Shown: one piece after another, positions 1-10,607 of the stretch | Position numbering within the stretch: position 1 is the first letter of the stretch | Layout of the letters: each line of letters starts with the position of its first letter | Assembly: GCF_000743355.1 (NCBI RefSeq) | Contig: NZ_JQEI01000031.1 | Span: 1-52,324, forward strand | Reading direction: 5' to 3' | Source: Serratia sp. Ag1 | GTDB taxonomy: Bacteria; Pseudomonadota; Gammaproteobacteria; Enterobacterales; Enterobacteriaceae | Length of the DNA: 52,324 bases | Notes under the pieces: generated by a model | Databases searched by the model: none | Seen by the model: only the letters and a program-made list of their open reading frames with translations | Told to the model about the DNA's origin: nothing | Translations under genes and position numbers: made by a program

Positions 1-662
<662 letters not shown>

Positions 663-829
663 AAAGCTTGATGTGCTGCAACATGTACAGCGATGCTCGA
701 AAATCAACGTTCGTAATAATTCATTCAAATGAATTACTGCTTGGTCACTCTTCAAGACTTGATATTTTTTTGTGCTGCCGAAGCAGCTGGATATCATCTT
801 GTGAGTGCCCACACAGATTGTCTGATAAA

Positions 830-841
830 TTGTTAAAGAGC
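830..841 (-). promoter_or_regulatory. rrn leader boxA antitermination signal
   Basis: The minus strand reads GCTCTTTAACAA, the boxA element of enterobacterial rRNA leaders. It is followed by the typical leader sequence TTTATCAGACAATCTGTGTG. It lies between promoter P2 and the 16S 5' end. By family knowledge it loads the Nus factor/SuhB antitermination complex. Confidence 0.85.
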
Positions 842-879
842 GTGGTTACCGGGTTGCTTCTCGGTAACGCGGGAGGCAG

Positions 880-907
880 ATAATACGCTTTCCCGCTGAA
901 GAGTCAA
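880..907 (-). promoter_or_regulatory. rrn promoter P2
   Basis: On the minus strand a -35 TTGACT (902-907) and a -10 TATTAT (880-885) are separated by 16 bp, the short spacing typical of rRNA promoters. They are followed by a GC-rich discriminator. It sits about 115 bp downstream of P1, as in E. coli rrn operons. Confidence 0.8.
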
Positions 908-999
908 CTTTTTTCTCTTGCGAGAACCGGTATCTTTACCGGGTTGCTTCTTCTTGCCTGGGCGACGTGTTGGTCGTTGTTCCCGGTCAGTGGAGGCGC

Positions 1000-1027
1000 A
1001 TTATAGGGAGTTCCGCGCAGGCCGCAA
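1000..1027 (-). promoter_or_regulatory. rrn promoter P1
   Basis: On the minus strand a -35 TTGCGG (1022-1027) and a consensus -10 TATAAT (1000-1005) are 16 bp apart. They are followed by GCGCCTCCACTGACC, which closely resembles the stringently controlled discriminator and start of E. coli rrn P1. The upstream DNA (about 1028-1080) is rich in A and T runs, compatible with an UP element and Fis sites, which I cannot place exactly. Together with P2 and the leader this fills the gene-free stretch 663-1179. Confidence 0.8.
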
Positions 1028-1179
1028 CCCCTAAATTCAAAAAACGGTTCAAGCGCGGTTATTTTCAACAAAACGCTGTGTAAGTCAGCGTTTTTATCAC
1101 TTACCCCCTAAAATCGCCGTAAAACAGGCCCCCCTAGAGTAAAATAAAAGATAATAAAGCAAGCCAAGGATCCACAGCC

Positions 1180-1869
1180 ATGCAATTTGATGCTCAGCAA
1201 CAGGCCGCACAACGAAATCTTTCTTATCTGCTGGCAGAAAAACTCGGTCAACGCATTTTAGCTGGCGAATATGAGGCTGGCAGTATCCTGCCCGGTGAGA
1301 TGGAGTTGGGGGAACAATTTGGTGTCAGCCGCACGGCGGTGAGAGAAGCGGTAAAAATACTGGCTGCCAAAGGGATGCTGCTGCCTCGCCCACGTATTGG
1401 TACAAGAGTGATGCCACAGAGCCAATGGAATTTTCTCGATCAGGATTTATTAGCCTGGTGGATGACAAGAGAGAACTTCGATCGGGTCATGCAGCACTTT
1501 CTGATCCTGCGTACCACGCTCGAACCCCAGGCTTGCTCACTGGCAGCGGCCAATGCCACAGCGCAACAGAAAGAGCAGCTCACGCAATTAATGTTGGAAA
1601 TGCACACGCTGCACACTAATTTTGACCACGAGCGCTGGATTGAGGTCGATACCCAGTACCACCAACTGATATACGAAGCCAGCGCCAACCCTTTTTTAAC
1701 CTCATTCGCCAAGTTATTCAGTTCGGTGTACCAGGACTATTTTCGTGCGATTAGCGGTAATGATGTGATTAAACTGCAAAACCATCAGGCGATTGTCGAT
1801 GCCATTGTGTCTGGCGACAGCCAGGCCGCTTTAGCAGCATGCCAAGCTTTGTTGCAAGATAACGAATAA
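1180..1869 (+). CDS. yieP: YieP, FadR-family GntR transcription regulator
   Basis: This 229-residue protein closely follows E. coli YieP (230 aa). Shared stretches include AAQ(R/K)NLSY, LGEQFGVSRTAVREAVK and LLPRPRIGTRVMPQS. The N-terminal winged helix-turn-helix spans roughly residues 15-80 and the helical FCD effector domain roughly residues 100-220. AAGGA lies about 9 nt before the ATG. In E. coli yieP also sits between the rbs genes and rrnC, but there hsrA separates it from rbsR. Here yieP and rbsR converge with only 37 bp between their stops. The effector is not known from sequence. Confidence 0.9.
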   Translation: MQFDAQQQAAQRNLSYLLAEKLGQRILAGEYEAGSILPGEMELGEQFGVSRTAVREAVKILAAKGMLLPRPRIGTRVMPQSQWNFLDQDLLAWWMTRENFDRVMQHFLILRTTLEPQACSLAAANATAQQKEQLTQLMLEMHTLHTNFDHERWIEVDTQYHQLIYEASANPFLTSFAKLFSSVYQDYFRAISGNDVIKLQNHQAIVDAIVSGDSQAALAACQALLQDNE

Positions 1870-1906
1870 ACTCACTGCTTATATAAAGAAGAAAGATTCA
1901 AACCGG

Positions 1907-2908
1907 TTAGCGGTAACCAACAGAGGCGCGTTCCACCAACTCGGGGGTCAGTACCAACACTTGAGCATCGCGTTCGGGGTGTTGCAGACGGTTGAGCAAT
2001 GCATCAATGGCCAACTCCCCGAGTGAATCTTTTGGCTGATGGATAGTACTCAGCGGCGGCGTCAAATACTTGGCCAGCTCGATATCGTCATACCCCATGA
2101 CGGCCATATCCTGCGGCACCACCATCCCCGCCAGATACAGAGCCTGATAAATCCCTACGGCTATGGCGTCGTTCCCGGCAAAAACCGCATGTGGCGGTTC
2201 GGCCAGTGCTAATAGTTGCTGCATCCCCTGAACGCCACCCTCAAATTCAAAATCACAATACACTTCATAGCCAGACGGAATCTCGAGCCCGGCACGATGC
2301 ATCGCCCGGCGATACCCTTCCAAACGCTGGTGCGCGGTGGTTTTATCCTGTGGCCCGGCAATGCAGGCAATTTTGCGATAGCCACGGCTAATCAAATACT
2401 CGGTTGCCATTTCACCACCAAGTAACGAGTTATCCTGAATAATATCATTAGCTCCACCGAACGGAGCCCAATCCATCATCACAATAGGTAAGGAGGGATA
2501 ACGGCTCAGCGCATCCGGTGATGGACGATGATTCTCGGTGCACATCAAAAGCAAGCCATCGACTCGCTTTTGCAACAGTGTTTCCATACTGCGGTTCATA
2601 CGTGCCTCGTCTTCTTCGGTATTGCACAGAATCAGACTATAGCCACGTTCATAGCAACTGCGCTCTACGCCACGCACCACTTCGGCGTAAAACGGGTTAT
2701 TGCTGGAGGTGACCAGCATACCAATGGTATGCGTGGTGTTGAGTTTCAGGCTGCGCGCCAATGCTGACGGGGCATAGTTAAGCTGTTCGACGGCCACCAT
2801 GACTTTATCGCGTATGCTATCACTGACAAAACGATTGTTATTAATAACGTGCGATACCGTCGAGGTTGAAACACCAGCCAGACGAGCAACATCTTTCATG
2901 GTGGCCAA
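1907..2908 (-). CDS. rbsR: Ribose operon repressor RbsR
   Basis: This is a 333-residue LacI/GalR-family repressor. The N-terminal helix-turn-helix and hinge (residues 1-60, [20 protein letters not shown] and [12 protein letters not shown]) are nearly identical to E. coli RbsR. The periplasmic-binding-protein-like effector domain follows. It is the last gene of rbsDACBKR, starting 5 bp after the rbsK stop, so it is probably cotranscribed and autoregulated. Known role: it represses rbs and is released by ribose. Two matching operator palindromes lie upstream of rbsD. It is a few residues longer at the C-terminus than E. coli RbsR (330 aa). Confidence 0.95.
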   Translation of the reverse strand: MATMKDVARLAGVSTSTVSHVINNNRFVSDSIRDKVMVAVEQLNYAPSALARSLKLNTTHTIGMLVTSSNNPFYAEVVRGVERSCYERGYSLILCNTEEDEARMNRSMETLLQKRVDGLLLMCTENHRPSPDALSRYPSLPIVMMDWAPFGGANDIIQDNSLLGGEMATEYLISRGYRKIACIAGPQDKTTAHQRLEGYRRAMHRAGLEIPSGYEVYCDFEFEGGVQGMQQLLALAEPPHAVFAGNDAIAVGIYQALYLAGMVVPQDMAVMGYDDIELAKYLTPPLSTIHQPKDSLGELAIDALLNRLQHPERDAQVLVLTPELVERASVGYR

Positions 2909-2913
2909 AAGTA

Positions 2914-3840
2914 TTACCCCTGTTGCAACAAGAAAGCGTCAATTTCTTCACGCCAAGGTACTGAAGGCTGAGCGCCTGGGCGGGTAACGGCAATCGCTGC
3001 CGCCGCATGTGCAAAGCGCACGGCATCATCCATCGCCTTGCCTTCCAGCAACGCCGTCACCAATGCGCCGTTAAACGTATCACCAGCCGCAATGGTATCG
3101 ACCGCTTTCACCTTAAAGCCCGGCACACATTTGCCGTTACGGTTTTCACTCAGCCAGACACCCCGGCTACCGAGCGTGATAATCACCCGCTCAATACCTT
3201 TATCATGCAACGCATTAGCGGCACGGGCAGCATCGCTGTCATTATTAACGGCAATACCGGTCAGGCGTTGAGCCTCTGTTTCATTCGGCGTGATGATATC
3301 GATCATCGCCAGTAACTCATCCGGCAACTCGCGAGCCGGTGCAGGGTTAAGGATCACCTGCGTATGGTGTTGCTTTGCCAGCTCGGCAGCAGCAATCACC
3401 GTCTCTAACGGAGATTCGAGCTGCATCAGTAACGCGTCGGCCTCAATCACTTGCTGCTGATAACGCTTGAGATAATCGGGCGTCAGGGCCGCATTGGCAC
3501 CAGCGTCGATACCAATCACGTTCTCACCTTCAGCATTAACAAAAATCAGCGCCACCCCGGTGGTATGTCCAGCAACGGCCTCAATCGGTTGGGTATCAAT
3601 GCGATCGGCTACCAATTGCTGGCGAATACGTTCACCAATATCATCAGCCCCGACACAGGCAATAAACGCTATCTCTGCACCACTGCGCCCGGCAGCCACC
3701 GCTTGGTTAGCGCCTTTGCCGCCAAAAGCAACGTTGTAGTGCTTCCCGATCACCGTTTCCCCTGGGTGGGGAAACTGTTCGATATTAAGGATATGGTCGG
3801 CATTAATACTGCCCAAAACCACCAGCTTTCCTGTTTCCAT
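2914..3840 (-). CDS. rbsK: Ribokinase
   Basis: Cytoplasmic PfkB-family kinase that phosphorylates D-ribose to ribose-5-phosphate with ATP. From the chosen ATG it has 308 residues (E. coli 309). The signature [15 protein letters not shown] lies near residue 40, the anion-hole/catalytic motif [13 protein letters not shown] lies near residue 250, and the C-terminus reads [13 protein letters not shown]. An upstream in-frame ATG at 3870 would add ten residues absent from the family. The start at 3840 matches E. coli and has AGGA 9 nt upstream. It lies between rbsB and rbsR in the operon. Confidence 0.94.
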   Translation of the reverse strand: METGKLVVLGSINADHILNIEQFPHPGETVIGKHYNVAFGGKGANQAVAAGRSGAEIAFIACVGADDIGERIRQQLVADRIDTQPIEAVAGHTTGVALIFVNAEGENVIGIDAGANAALTPDYLKRYQQQVIEADALLMQLESPLETVIAAAELAKQHHTQVILNPAPARELPDELLAMIDIITPNETEAQRLTGIAVNNDSDAARAANALHDKGIERVIITLGSRGVWLSENRNGKCVPGFKVKAVDTIAAGDTFNGALVTALLEGKAMDDAVRFAHAAAAIAVTRPGAQPSVPWREEIDAFLLQQG

Positions 3841-3864
3841 CGCATTGATTCCTGAAAAATTACG

Positions 3865-3892
3865 CGCCACCGTAACACCCGTTCCGGTGGCG
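3865..3892 (-). promoter_or_regulatory. Intercistronic hairpin rbsB-rbsK
   Basis: CGCCACCG and CGGTGGCG form a perfect 8-bp stem with a 12-nt loop in the 62-bp gap after rbsB. No U-run follows. It probably protects the 3' end of the rbsB message or reduces read-through to rbsK; this function is inferred. Confidence 0.5.
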
Positions 3893-3902
3893 TAAAGATG
3901 AC

Positions 3903-4790
3903 TTACTTGGTCACCAGCTTCAGATCGACCGGAATAGTGGCTGGCACTTTTTCGCCTTTCAGCACTTTATCAGCCGTTTCAATGCCAATTACCCCGATTT
4001 GATCCGGGCGTTGTGCCACGGTTGCCGCCAGTTTGCCACCTTCAACCGCTTTTACGCCATCATCGGTGCCGTCAAAACCGACCACCACTACGTCAGTTTT
4101 ACCGGCAGTTTGCAGCGCACGCAGCGCACCCAACGCCATTTCATCGTTCTGGGCAAATACTGCCTGCACGTCTGGATGGGCAGTCAGCAGGTTCTGCATC
4201 ACGTTCAAACCTTTCGTGCGATCAAAATCCGCAGGCTGGCTGGCCAGCAGTTTAAATTTGTTCTGCTCCAGAGACTGTTTGAAGCCTTCGCCACGTTCAC
4301 GTGCCGCAGAAGTCCCGGCGATACCTTCCAACTGGATCACTTTCGCATCAGCCCCGGCTTTCTTGGCAATGAAATCACCGGCCATTTTACCGCCTGCGCG
4401 GTTGTCAGAAGCGATATGGCTGACCACTTCACCTTTGGCAGCAGCACGATCCAAGGTGATTACCGGGATCTTGGCCTGATTGGCCATCTTAACGGCATTC
4501 CCTACCGCATCAGAATCGGTTGGGTTGATCAGCAGCAGTTTCGGGTTTTGCACCATCAGGTCCTGCACGTTGGCCAGCTCTTTTGCCGGGTTGTTCTGAG
4601 AATCCAGCACCACCAGGTTGTAACCCAATTTGTTGGCTTCCTGCTGTGCCCCTTCTTTCATCGAAACAAAGAACGGGTTATTCAGCGTTGAAACCACCAG
4701 CGCGATAGTGTCTTTAGCCAGCGCATTGGCGCTCAGAGTGGCCGACAAAGCAATAGCAGAAGCGAGTACGGCCAGTTTTTTCATTTTCAT
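3903..4790 (-). CDS. rbsB: D-ribose-binding periplasmic protein
   Basis: This 295-residue type I periplasmic binding protein (E. coli 296) delivers ribose to RbsAC and to the chemoreceptor Trg. Residues 1-25 form a signal peptide ending ANALA before KDTIALVV. Strongly conserved stretches include [41 protein letters not shown] and [15 protein letters not shown], which line the sugar cleft in the E. coli protein. It is fourth in the operon. Hairpins flank it on both sides, in keeping with the high level of binding protein needed relative to membrane components. Confidence 0.96.
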   Translation of the reverse strand: MKMKKLAVLASAIALSATLSANALAKDTIALVVSTLNNPFFVSMKEGAQQEANKLGYNLVVLDSQNNPAKELANVQDLMVQNPKLLLINPTDSDAVGNAVKMANQAKIPVITLDRAAAKGEVVSHIASDNRAGGKMAGDFIAKKAGADAKVIQLEGIAGTSAARERGEGFKQSLEQNKFKLLASQPADFDRTKGLNVMQNLLTAHPDVQAVFAQNDEMALGALRALQTAGKTDVVVVGFDGTDDGVKAVEGGKLAATVAQRPDQIGVIGIETADKVLKGEKVPATIPVDLKLVTK

Positions 4791-4830
4791 GTTCGAGATT
4801 CCTGTAGGAGAAGAAGCGTCTGTGAATACT

Positions 4831-4848
4831 GCGGGCTGGCGAGCCCGC
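4831..4848 (-). promoter_or_regulatory. Intercistronic hairpin rbsC-rbsB
   Basis: GCGGGCT and AGCCCGC form a perfect 7-bp GC-rich stem around a 4-nt loop in the 70-bp gap between rbsC and rbsB. It lies upstream of the rbsB ribosome-binding site, so it may stabilise a processed rbsB mRNA. The role is inferred. Confidence 0.45.
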
Positions 4849-4860
4849 CTCTAAAGAGAC

Positions 4861-5826
4861 TTACTGCTTTTTGTTATCAACCAGAACCGCCAGCAAAATA
4901 ACGGCTGCTTTCACGATCATTTGGTAGTAAGAAGAAACACCCAACAAATTCAAACCGTTATTCAGGAAGCCGAGGATCAGCGCACCGATCAGTGTACCGA
5001 CAATGCGCCCCTTGCCCCCAGCCAAACTGGTCCCCCCCAGCACCACCGCAGCGATGGCATCCAGTTCATAACCGGTCCCCGCCGTAGGCTGTGCCGACGA
5101 TAAACGTGCCACTTCGATCACCCCAGCCAGCGCAGCCAACAGGCCGCACAATGAGTAAACGATGATTTTCACTTTATCGACGCTGATGCCAGACAAACGG
5201 GTCGCGGCCTCGTTCCCCCCCAGCGCATAGATATAGCGGCCCAGGCGAGTGTGATGCAGCATGTACCAGGCGGCGATAAACACGATCGCCATAATCCAGA
5301 TCGGCGTTGGCACCCCCAATGGGCGGCCAATACCAAACCAGCCGAAAGCATCCGCCACATCGGTAAAGCCGGTATTTATCGGGCTGCCGTTGGTATACAC
5401 CATGGTGACACCGCGTAGCAGCAACATCATCACCAACGTGGCAATAAATGCCTGAACTTTGCCCTTGGCAACAATAATCCCGGTGCCAGCCCCTACGGCG
5501 GCCCCTAATGCCAAAGCTGCCGCCACGGCGACTACCGCATTGATTTCAAGGCCGACAATCGACGCCGCTACCGCTCCGGTCAGCGCCAGCAGTGATCCCA
5601 CCGACAAATCGATACCGGAAGTCAGGATCACTAACGTCATACCCACCGCCATAATGGCGTTCACCGACGTTTGCTGCAAAATATTGAACAGGTTGTTGAG
5701 GGTGAAGAAATTCGGGCTCATTGAAGACACCACGGCAATCAGCACCAGCAGCGCAATCAGCGATTTCTGCTCTAACAGCCACTCTTTACTCAACCAGCGC
5801 TTAGCTGTGATAGTCTGGGAACTCAT
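4861..5826 (-). CDS. rbsC: Ribose ABC transporter permease
   Basis: Inner-membrane permease of the carbohydrate uptake transporter-2 type, 321 residues as in E. coli. Several hydrophobic segments are obvious, for example residues 23-42, 56-76 and 94-115. Family motifs include NLFNILQQTSVNAIMAVGMT, TSGIDLSVGSLLAL and AVVLGGTSLAGGKG, the last resembling the cytoplasmic coupling loop. The gene starts 6 bp after rbsA and is translated as part of rbsDACBKR. Confidence 0.95.
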   Translation of the reverse strand: MSSQTITAKRWLSKEWLLEQKSLIALLVLIAVVSSMSPNFFTLNNLFNILQQTSVNAIMAVGMTLVILTSGIDLSVGSLLALTGAVAASIVGLEINAVVAVAAALALGAAVGAGTGIIVAKGKVQAFIATLVMMLLLRGVTMVYTNGSPINTGFTDVADAFGWFGIGRPLGVPTPIWIMAIVFIAAWYMLHHTRLGRYIYALGGNEAATRLSGISVDKVKIIVYSLCGLLAALAGVIEVARLSSAQPTAGTGYELDAIAAVVLGGTSLAGGKGRIVGTLIGALILGFLNNGLNLLGVSSYYQMIVKAAVILLAVLVDNKKQ

Positions 5827-5832
5827 ATCTGA

Positions 5833-7338
5833 TTACTCCTGCTTTACGCCGTATTGCTTGCCGACAGCGGCTGCCATCAACACTTCCTGAGTAGCCTGTT
5901 CAACCGGGAATTCACCGCTGATATGGCCTTCGTGCATCACCAGAATGCGGTCACTCATGCCCAGCACCTCTGGCATTTCCGAAGACACCAGAATGATGCT
6001 CAACCCTTCCTGCTTGAACTGGTTAATTAACTGATAAATCTCTTTCTTGGCACCGACGTCGACGCCACGGGTCGGTTCGTCGAGGATCAGCACTTTTGGC
6101 CGGGTCATTAAGCCACGGGCGATCGCCACTTTCTGCTGATTCCCCCCCGAAAGCAGGCCAATCGGCTGTTCCATTGATGGCGTCTTGATATTAAACAGGC
6201 GGATAAAATCGTTCACGGCCTGCTGTTCGTCGGCCTGTTTCAGGCTGCCACCGCGACGGCTGAAATAGCGCAGGGCGGTCAGTGACATGTTTTCCTTCAC
6301 TGACATCCCTAACACTAAACCATCACGTTTACGGTCTTCGGAAATATAAACAATGCCATTCGCCAGCCCATCCTGTGGTGAATGAGTAACGACCTCGCGG
6401 CCATCAAGGCTGACGTTGCCGCTGTGACGCGGAGCTGCACCGTACAGAATCTTCATCAATTCGGTGCGCCCGGCCCCCATCAGGCCAGCGACACCCAAAA
6501 TTTCGCCCCGATACAGGGTAAAATTGACGTCGTGGACGCCTGGGCCCGAAACATGGCTGACCTGCAGGCGCTTTTCACCGCGTGGCAGATTCAGGCGCGG
6601 ATACTGTTCTTCCAGCTTGCGGCCCACCATCATTTCGATCAGCGAATCTTCCTGCAGTTCGGCGACCGGGCATTCGGCGATAAACTGACCATCGCGGAAC
6701 ACGGTCACATCGTCGCAGATTTCAAAGATCTCTTTCAGACGATGGGAAATATAAACAATGCCACGGCCTTCTGCTTTCAGTTCATTGATGACGCTGAATA
6801 AAGAAGCCGTTTCGGTATCGGTCAGCGCATCGGTGGGTTCATCCATAATGATGACTTTCGATTCAAAGCTCAGCACTTTGGCAATTTCGACCATCTGCTG
6901 ATCGCCAATCGATAATTCCCCCACCAGCCGGTGGCTGCTGTAACGCATGTTCAGGCGCGCCAACAGTTTGTCCGCTTCGGCATACATGCGTTTCCAATCG
7001 ATGCGGCCAAAGCGGTTAACAAACTCACGGCCAAGAAAAATGTTTTCAGCAATGGTCAGTTGAGGGATCAGATTCAGTTCCTGATGAATAATGCCGATGC
7101 CCGCTTCTTGCGAATCCTTCGGCCCGTTGAATACCACCTCTTTGCCCAGAAAATGCTGGCTGCCCGCATCTTTGCTATAGATACCGGTCAGCACTTTCAT
7201 CATGGTGGATTTCCCGGCACCGTTTTCCCCCACCAGTGCCATTACCCTGCCGGGATAGACACTGAGGGCAGCGCCAGAAAGCGCTTTAACGCCGGGAAAG
7301 GCTTTATCTATTCCTTGCAGTTGCAGTAACGGTTGCAT
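5833..7338 (-). CDS. rbsA: Ribose ABC transporter, fused ATPase
   Basis: This is a 501-residue tandem ATPase, the same length as E. coli RbsA, energising ribose import through RbsC. The first cassette carries Walker [10 protein letters not shown], signature [13 protein letters not shown] and Walker [12 protein letters not shown]. The second has a degenerate Walker A ([10 protein letters not shown]), the signature [16 protein letters not shown] and Walker [16 protein letters not shown]. An upstream in-frame ATG at 7401 would add 21 residues with no family counterpart. The ATG at 7338, 7 bp after the rbsD stop, gives the family length. Confidence 0.95.
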   Translation of the reverse strand: MQPLLQLQGIDKAFPGVKALSGAALSVYPGRVMALVGENGAGKSTMMKVLTGIYSKDAGSQHFLGKEVVFNGPKDSQEAGIGIIHQELNLIPQLTIAENIFLGREFVNRFGRIDWKRMYAEADKLLARLNMRYSSHRLVGELSIGDQQMVEIAKVLSFESKVIIMDEPTDALTDTETASLFSVINELKAEGRGIVYISHRLKEIFEICDDVTVFRDGQFIAECPVAELQEDSLIEMMVGRKLEEQYPRLNLPRGEKRLQVSHVSGPGVHDVNFTLYRGEILGVAGLMGAGRTELMKILYGAAPRHSGNVSLDGREVVTHSPQDGLANGIVYISEDRKRDGLVLGMSVKENMSLTALRYFSRRGGSLKQADEQQAVNDFIRLFNIKTPSMEQPIGLLSGGNQQKVAIARGLMTRPKVLILDEPTRGVDVGAKKEIYQLINQFKQEGLSIILVSSEMPEVLGMSDRILVMHEGHISGEFPVEQATQEVLMAAAVGKQYGVKQE

Positions 7339-7345
7339 AGTTGCC

Positions 7346-7765
7346 TCAGAAAGTGACGCCGGAGCAGAGAATGACGTTGGCATATGGCGAACATTCTCCA
7401 CTGCGGATCACTGCTCGGCTGTGCTCGGTTTGTGCCTTAAACTCGCTGTGGCTGATATAGCTCACGCTTATGGTATTGCCCTGGTGTTGACTAAGTTGTT
7501 GCAACTGAGCAAGCAACGCTTCATGGAGTTGCGGATTTTGTTTAACTATCTCTTCCGCCAGAATGGCGTTTTCTACCTGCATTTCCTGCGTAACCACCCC
7601 GACCACCTGTAAAAACGTCGGTATTCCTTGGGTCAGCGCCAGATCGATACGCTGCGCCGCTGCCGGGATCGGCAACCCCGCGTCACAAATGGTGATCTGA
7701 TCGGTATGACCGAGGCGGGAAATCACCGCAGAAACTTCAGAATTTAGTAGCACGCCTTTTTTCAT
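7346..7765 (-). CDS. rbsD: D-ribose pyranase
   Basis: Cytoplasmic enzyme interconverting the pyranose and furanose forms of ribose before phosphorylation. From the ATG at 7765 it has 139 residues, as in E. coli, with SRLGHTD (catalytic His), DAGLPIP, EMQVE and the C-terminal [11 protein letters not shown]. The reading frame stays open 49 codons upstream, but that part covers the operator region and has no family similarity. GGAG lies 7 nt before the chosen start. It is the first gene of the ribose operon. Confidence 0.95.
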   Translation of the reverse strand: MKKGVLLNSEVSAVISRLGHTDQITICDAGLPIPAAAQRIDLALTQGIPTFLQVVGVVTQEMQVENAILAEEIVKQNPQLHEALLAQLQQLSQHQGNTISVSYISHSEFKAQTEHSRAVIRSGECSPYANVILCSGVTF

Positions 7766-7779
7766 CTTTTCACTCCAAC

Positions 7780-7795
7780 AGCGAAACGTTTCGCT
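7780..7795. promoter_or_regulatory. RbsR operator, promoter-proximal
   Basis: The perfect 16-bp palindrome AGCGAAACGTTTCGCT lies 15 bp upstream of the rbsD start. It matches the core of the E. coli rbs operator and the LacI/GalR-type central CG step. Confidence 0.85.
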
Positions 7796-7860
7796 CATAA
7801 TGGAGTTTAAAAAAACAGCGGGGGAAGACAACCATAAAGTTGCAAAAACGTGATCGCCAT

Positions 7861-7872
7861 CGAAACGTTTCG
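7861..7872. promoter_or_regulatory. RbsR operator, second copy
   Basis: CGAAACGTTTCG repeats the core of the proximal operator 79 bp further upstream (centre to centre). The half-site CGATCACGTTT in between could belong to a CRP site, but I could not fit a full consensus. Two sites suggest cooperative binding or looping. Confidence 0.75.
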
Positions 7873-7902
7873 CTCGCGTTTGACAAGCAGATAAATAAAT
7901 AT

Positions 7903-8313
7903 CCTCCGGCATAGCCGGAGGTTTTTCATATGCGCCTGTAAGGCTCTCTTACCTGCCGCGCCCTAACAGGCGCATGACTACCTCACATTTGCATTACTTC
8001 TGTTACTTACTGCCCGTAAACGGGCTACATCAATGTAAGGGCGACTGTAGTTACCATCACATCTTTCTATACACATATCTTCCTTAGCGCATATGACAGT
8101 TTCCTTTGTACTTACCCCCCAAGACACTGAATAAGTAACGTGTTGGTACTTCTCTCATTCATCGGGTATGCGCTAAGCCTTTCTCATCAACTATTAGCGG
8201 CTTATCTATCTCCAGAGGTGCTTTGTTGCTACCTGACCACAAGCGTTACTGGCCATTAAAAGAGCCGACTCAAAGCTGGAAGCTTTACGGAACCCCCAGC
8301 CTAGCTGGGGGTT
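7903..8313. ncRNA. Structured non-coding stretch between rbsD and kup
   Basis: No credible protein gene lies between rbsD and kup (7766-8362), but this part holds five perfect inverted repeats: 7903-7910/7914-7921 (8 bp, loop ATA), 7930-7939/7966-7975 (10 bp), 8012-8017/8020-8025 (6 bp), 8083-8093/8167-8177 (11 bp) and 8291-8300/8304-8313 (10 bp, loop CTA). The outer two resemble intrinsic terminators on the plus strand. On the minus strand the left part (about 8039-7903) reminds me of the antisense immunity RNA regions (C4-like) of P1/P4-type elements. An IS200/IS605-type remnant with end hairpins is an alternative. Neither could be verified; the family call is a guess. Confidence 0.35.
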
Positions 8314-8323
8314 TTCTGAATAC

Positions 8324-8356
8324 AAGAAAAGGGCTAAGTCAGTCAACTCAGCCCTT
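8324..8356 (-). terminator. Rho-independent terminator of kup
   Basis: Just after the kup stop the minus strand folds AAGGGCTGAGT with ACTTAGCCCTT (one mismatch, 6-nt loop), followed by TTTTCTT. This is a good intrinsic terminator in the kup direction. Confidence 0.7.
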
Positions 8357-8362
8357 CAGGGT

Positions 8363-10231
8363 TTATATCTCGACCTGCGTTCCCAGTTCGATAACGCGGT
8401 TTGGCGGGATCTCAAACTGGTCAGGAGCGCGCAACGCATTGCGGCTCAGCGCGATAAACAGTTTGCCACGCAGGAACAGATACCATGGCCGTTTGGTGAG
8501 GATCAGCGATTCGTGCGACATAAAGAACGAGGTTTCCATCATGCGGCACTGTAGCCCTTCCAAACCGCAACGGTGGAACACCTCCTCAACGTTTGGCGTT
8601 TCACGCCAGCCATAACTGGCCACCACGCGCCAGAAAGTCGGAGACAGTTGTTCAATGGTTACCCGGCGCAGATTATGCACATAAGGCGCATCTTCGGTAC
8701 GCAGCGTCAACAGAACCACACGCTCATGCAGCACTTTGTTGTGTTTGAGATTATGCAGCAACGCAAATGGGATCACGTTGGTGGCCCGAGACATAAACAC
8801 TGCGGTGCCTGGCACACGAACCGGCGGGGATTTCTCCAGCGAGGCAATCATCGCCTCAAGAGAATTACCGTGCTCATGGATACGGCGTAACAGGCTGAAG
8901 CGCTCGCTTTTCCAGGTGGTCATGATGATAAACATCATCAGCGCCAACGTCAGCGGTAGCCAACCGCCAGAGAACAACTTCAGCGCATTGGCAGCAAACA
9001 TCGGCACATCAATAATCAGCAGGATCGCGAGCGTGCCACCCACCAGAAAGCGGTTCCAATGCCAGTTTTTAAGCGCTACCGACGTTATAAGAACGCTGGT
9101 CAGCACCATCGTTCCGGTTACCGCAATACCATAGGCCGCCGCCAGATTACCTGAATGCTCAAAGCCCACGATCACCAGCACGACGGAGATGTACAGTAGC
9201 CAATTGACGACCGGGATATAGATCTGGCCCGACTCCATTTCTGAGGTGTGGATAATGCGCATGGGGGACAGATACCCCAAGCGCACCGCCTGCCGGGTCA
9301 GTGAAAATACGCCGGAAATGACCGCCTGAGAAGCAATAACCGTGGCCAGTGTCGCCAGGATCAGCAATGGGATCAAGGCCCAGTCAGGGGCTAGCAGGAA
9401 GAAAGGGTTCTTAATCGCCTCGGGGTTTTTCAGCAGCAGAGCCCCTTGACCAAAGTAGTTGAGTACCAGAGAAGGCAGCACCACGCTAAACCAGGCCAGG
9501 CGGATCGGGAATTTACCAAAGTGCCCCATATCAGCATACAAAGCTTCTACGCCGGTAATAGACAGCACCACCGCACCGAGCGCAAAAAATGAGACCTTCT
9601 TATATTCAATAAAGAAGTTCAGCGCCCACTTGGGGTTCAACGCCTGCAACACTTCAGGGTTATCGATAATGCTGCGTAAACCAAGCAATGCCAACGCGAT
9701 GAACCATAACAGCATGACTGGCGCAAACAGCTTGCCGACGCTACCGGTGCCATGCTTCTGAATCACGAATAATAAGGTCAGCACCAGAATAGATAACGGC
9801 ACAATATAGGGATCAAGCGACGGCGCGGCGATTTCCAGCCCCTCAATCGCCGACATCACCGAGATGGCCGGGGTGATCACCACCTCGCCATAAAAGAAAC
9901 TGCCGCCAATCAGGCCAAATATCACCAACCAGGCGGTAGTGCGTGGTGAGGTATTGCGCCCGGCTAACGACATTAATGTCAGAATGCCGCCTTCACCAGC
10001 GTTATCCGCACGCATCACATAGGTGAGATACTTCAGGGAAACAATAACTACCAGCATCCAGAAGATCAGGGAAAGAAAACCAAAAACCACATCAGGACGG
10101 ACATCAAACCCATAATGACCGGAGAAACATTCCCGCAGGGTATAAAGAGGGCTGGTACCGATATCACCGTAAACCACCCCAATAGCCGCCAGGGTTACCG
10201 CCGATAAAGACTGTTTATGCTCTGTGCTCAT
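8363..10231 (-). CDS. kup: Low-affinity potassium transporter Kup
   Basis: Inner-membrane K+:H+ symporter of the KUP/HAK/KT family, 622 residues like E. coli Kup (TrkD). The N-terminal half is a chain of about twelve hydrophobic segments beginning [19 protein letters not shown], the family hallmark, with [14 protein letters not shown] and [13 protein letters not shown] further on. A soluble C-terminal domain starts near residue 460. It is monocistronic with its own terminator. It is divergent from ravA and separated from rbsD by the structured stretch. Confidence 0.96.
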   Translation of the reverse strand: MSTEHKQSLSAVTLAAIGVVYGDIGTSPLYTLRECFSGHYGFDVRPDVVFGFLSLIFWMLVVIVSLKYLTYVMRADNAGEGGILTLMSLAGRNTSPRTTAWLVIFGLIGGSFFYGEVVITPAISVMSAIEGLEIAAPSLDPYIVPLSILVLTLLFVIQKHGTGSVGKLFAPVMLLWFIALALLGLRSIIDNPEVLQALNPKWALNFFIEYKKVSFFALGAVVLSITGVEALYADMGHFGKFPIRLAWFSVVLPSLVLNYFGQGALLLKNPEAIKNPFFLLAPDWALIPLLILATLATVIASQAVISGVFSLTRQAVRLGYLSPMRIIHTSEMESGQIYIPVVNWLLYISVVLVIVGFEHSGNLAAAYGIAVTGTMVLTSVLITSVALKNWHWNRFLVGGTLAILLIIDVPMFAANALKLFSGGWLPLTLALMMFIIMTTWKSERFSLLRRIHEHGNSLEAMIASLEKSPPVRVPGTAVFMSRATNVIPFALLHNLKHNKVLHERVVLLTLRTEDAPYVHNLRRVTIEQLSPTFWRVVASYGWRETPNVEEVFHRCGLEGLQCRMMETSFFMSHESLILTKRPWYLFLRGKLFIALSRNALRAPDQFEIPPNRVIELGTQVEI

Positions 10232-10607
10232 AATTCATTTCTTTTGCTAGGTCATCTGGCAACCGATGCATCCGCATCAAGCTAGAGATACGGGCTCCAA
10301 GATCCATTACGCCCACGCATCCAATGGCTTTCAAGTGTAGTTGAATAACCTACAACGCTGTGCCTGGAAAGACAAAGAAGATAAAAGGCGCACAGTATGC
10401 ACCATTTATCAGGGTTACCTACCCTGATCTCTGTCGCTAAAAATAAACAAAATGTGAACCATATCCACTCTTTTTCAGGTGAAAACAATACGAATCAACA
10501 AGCTATACCGTTTTTTAGAAAAAGGTGGTTTATCATCTCATTCTCCAGCAAGATTGGCTATCAGCCCATTAAGCTGGCCTTAAACCACGGACAACGCGGA
10601 CTATTTT
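10232..10607. other. kup-ravA divergent intergenic region
   Basis: These 376 bp separate two divergent genes and must hold their promoters, but I could not pick a convincing -35/-10 pair. Short open frames here have no recognisable product or ribosome-binding site. I saw no strong inverted repeat. Confidence 0.5.

Noticed and set aside
668..883. 71-codon frame in the rrn leader
   Set aside because: It lies opposite the boxA and P2 promoter region of the rRNA operon, and the sequence is explained by the leader.
3999..4691. 230-codon frame opposite rbsB
   Set aside because: Antisense shadow of a well-conserved gene; no domain.
8223..8615. 130-codon frame overlapping the kup 3' end
   Set aside because: It runs through two terminator-like hairpins and then antisense to kup; no domain or plausible start context.
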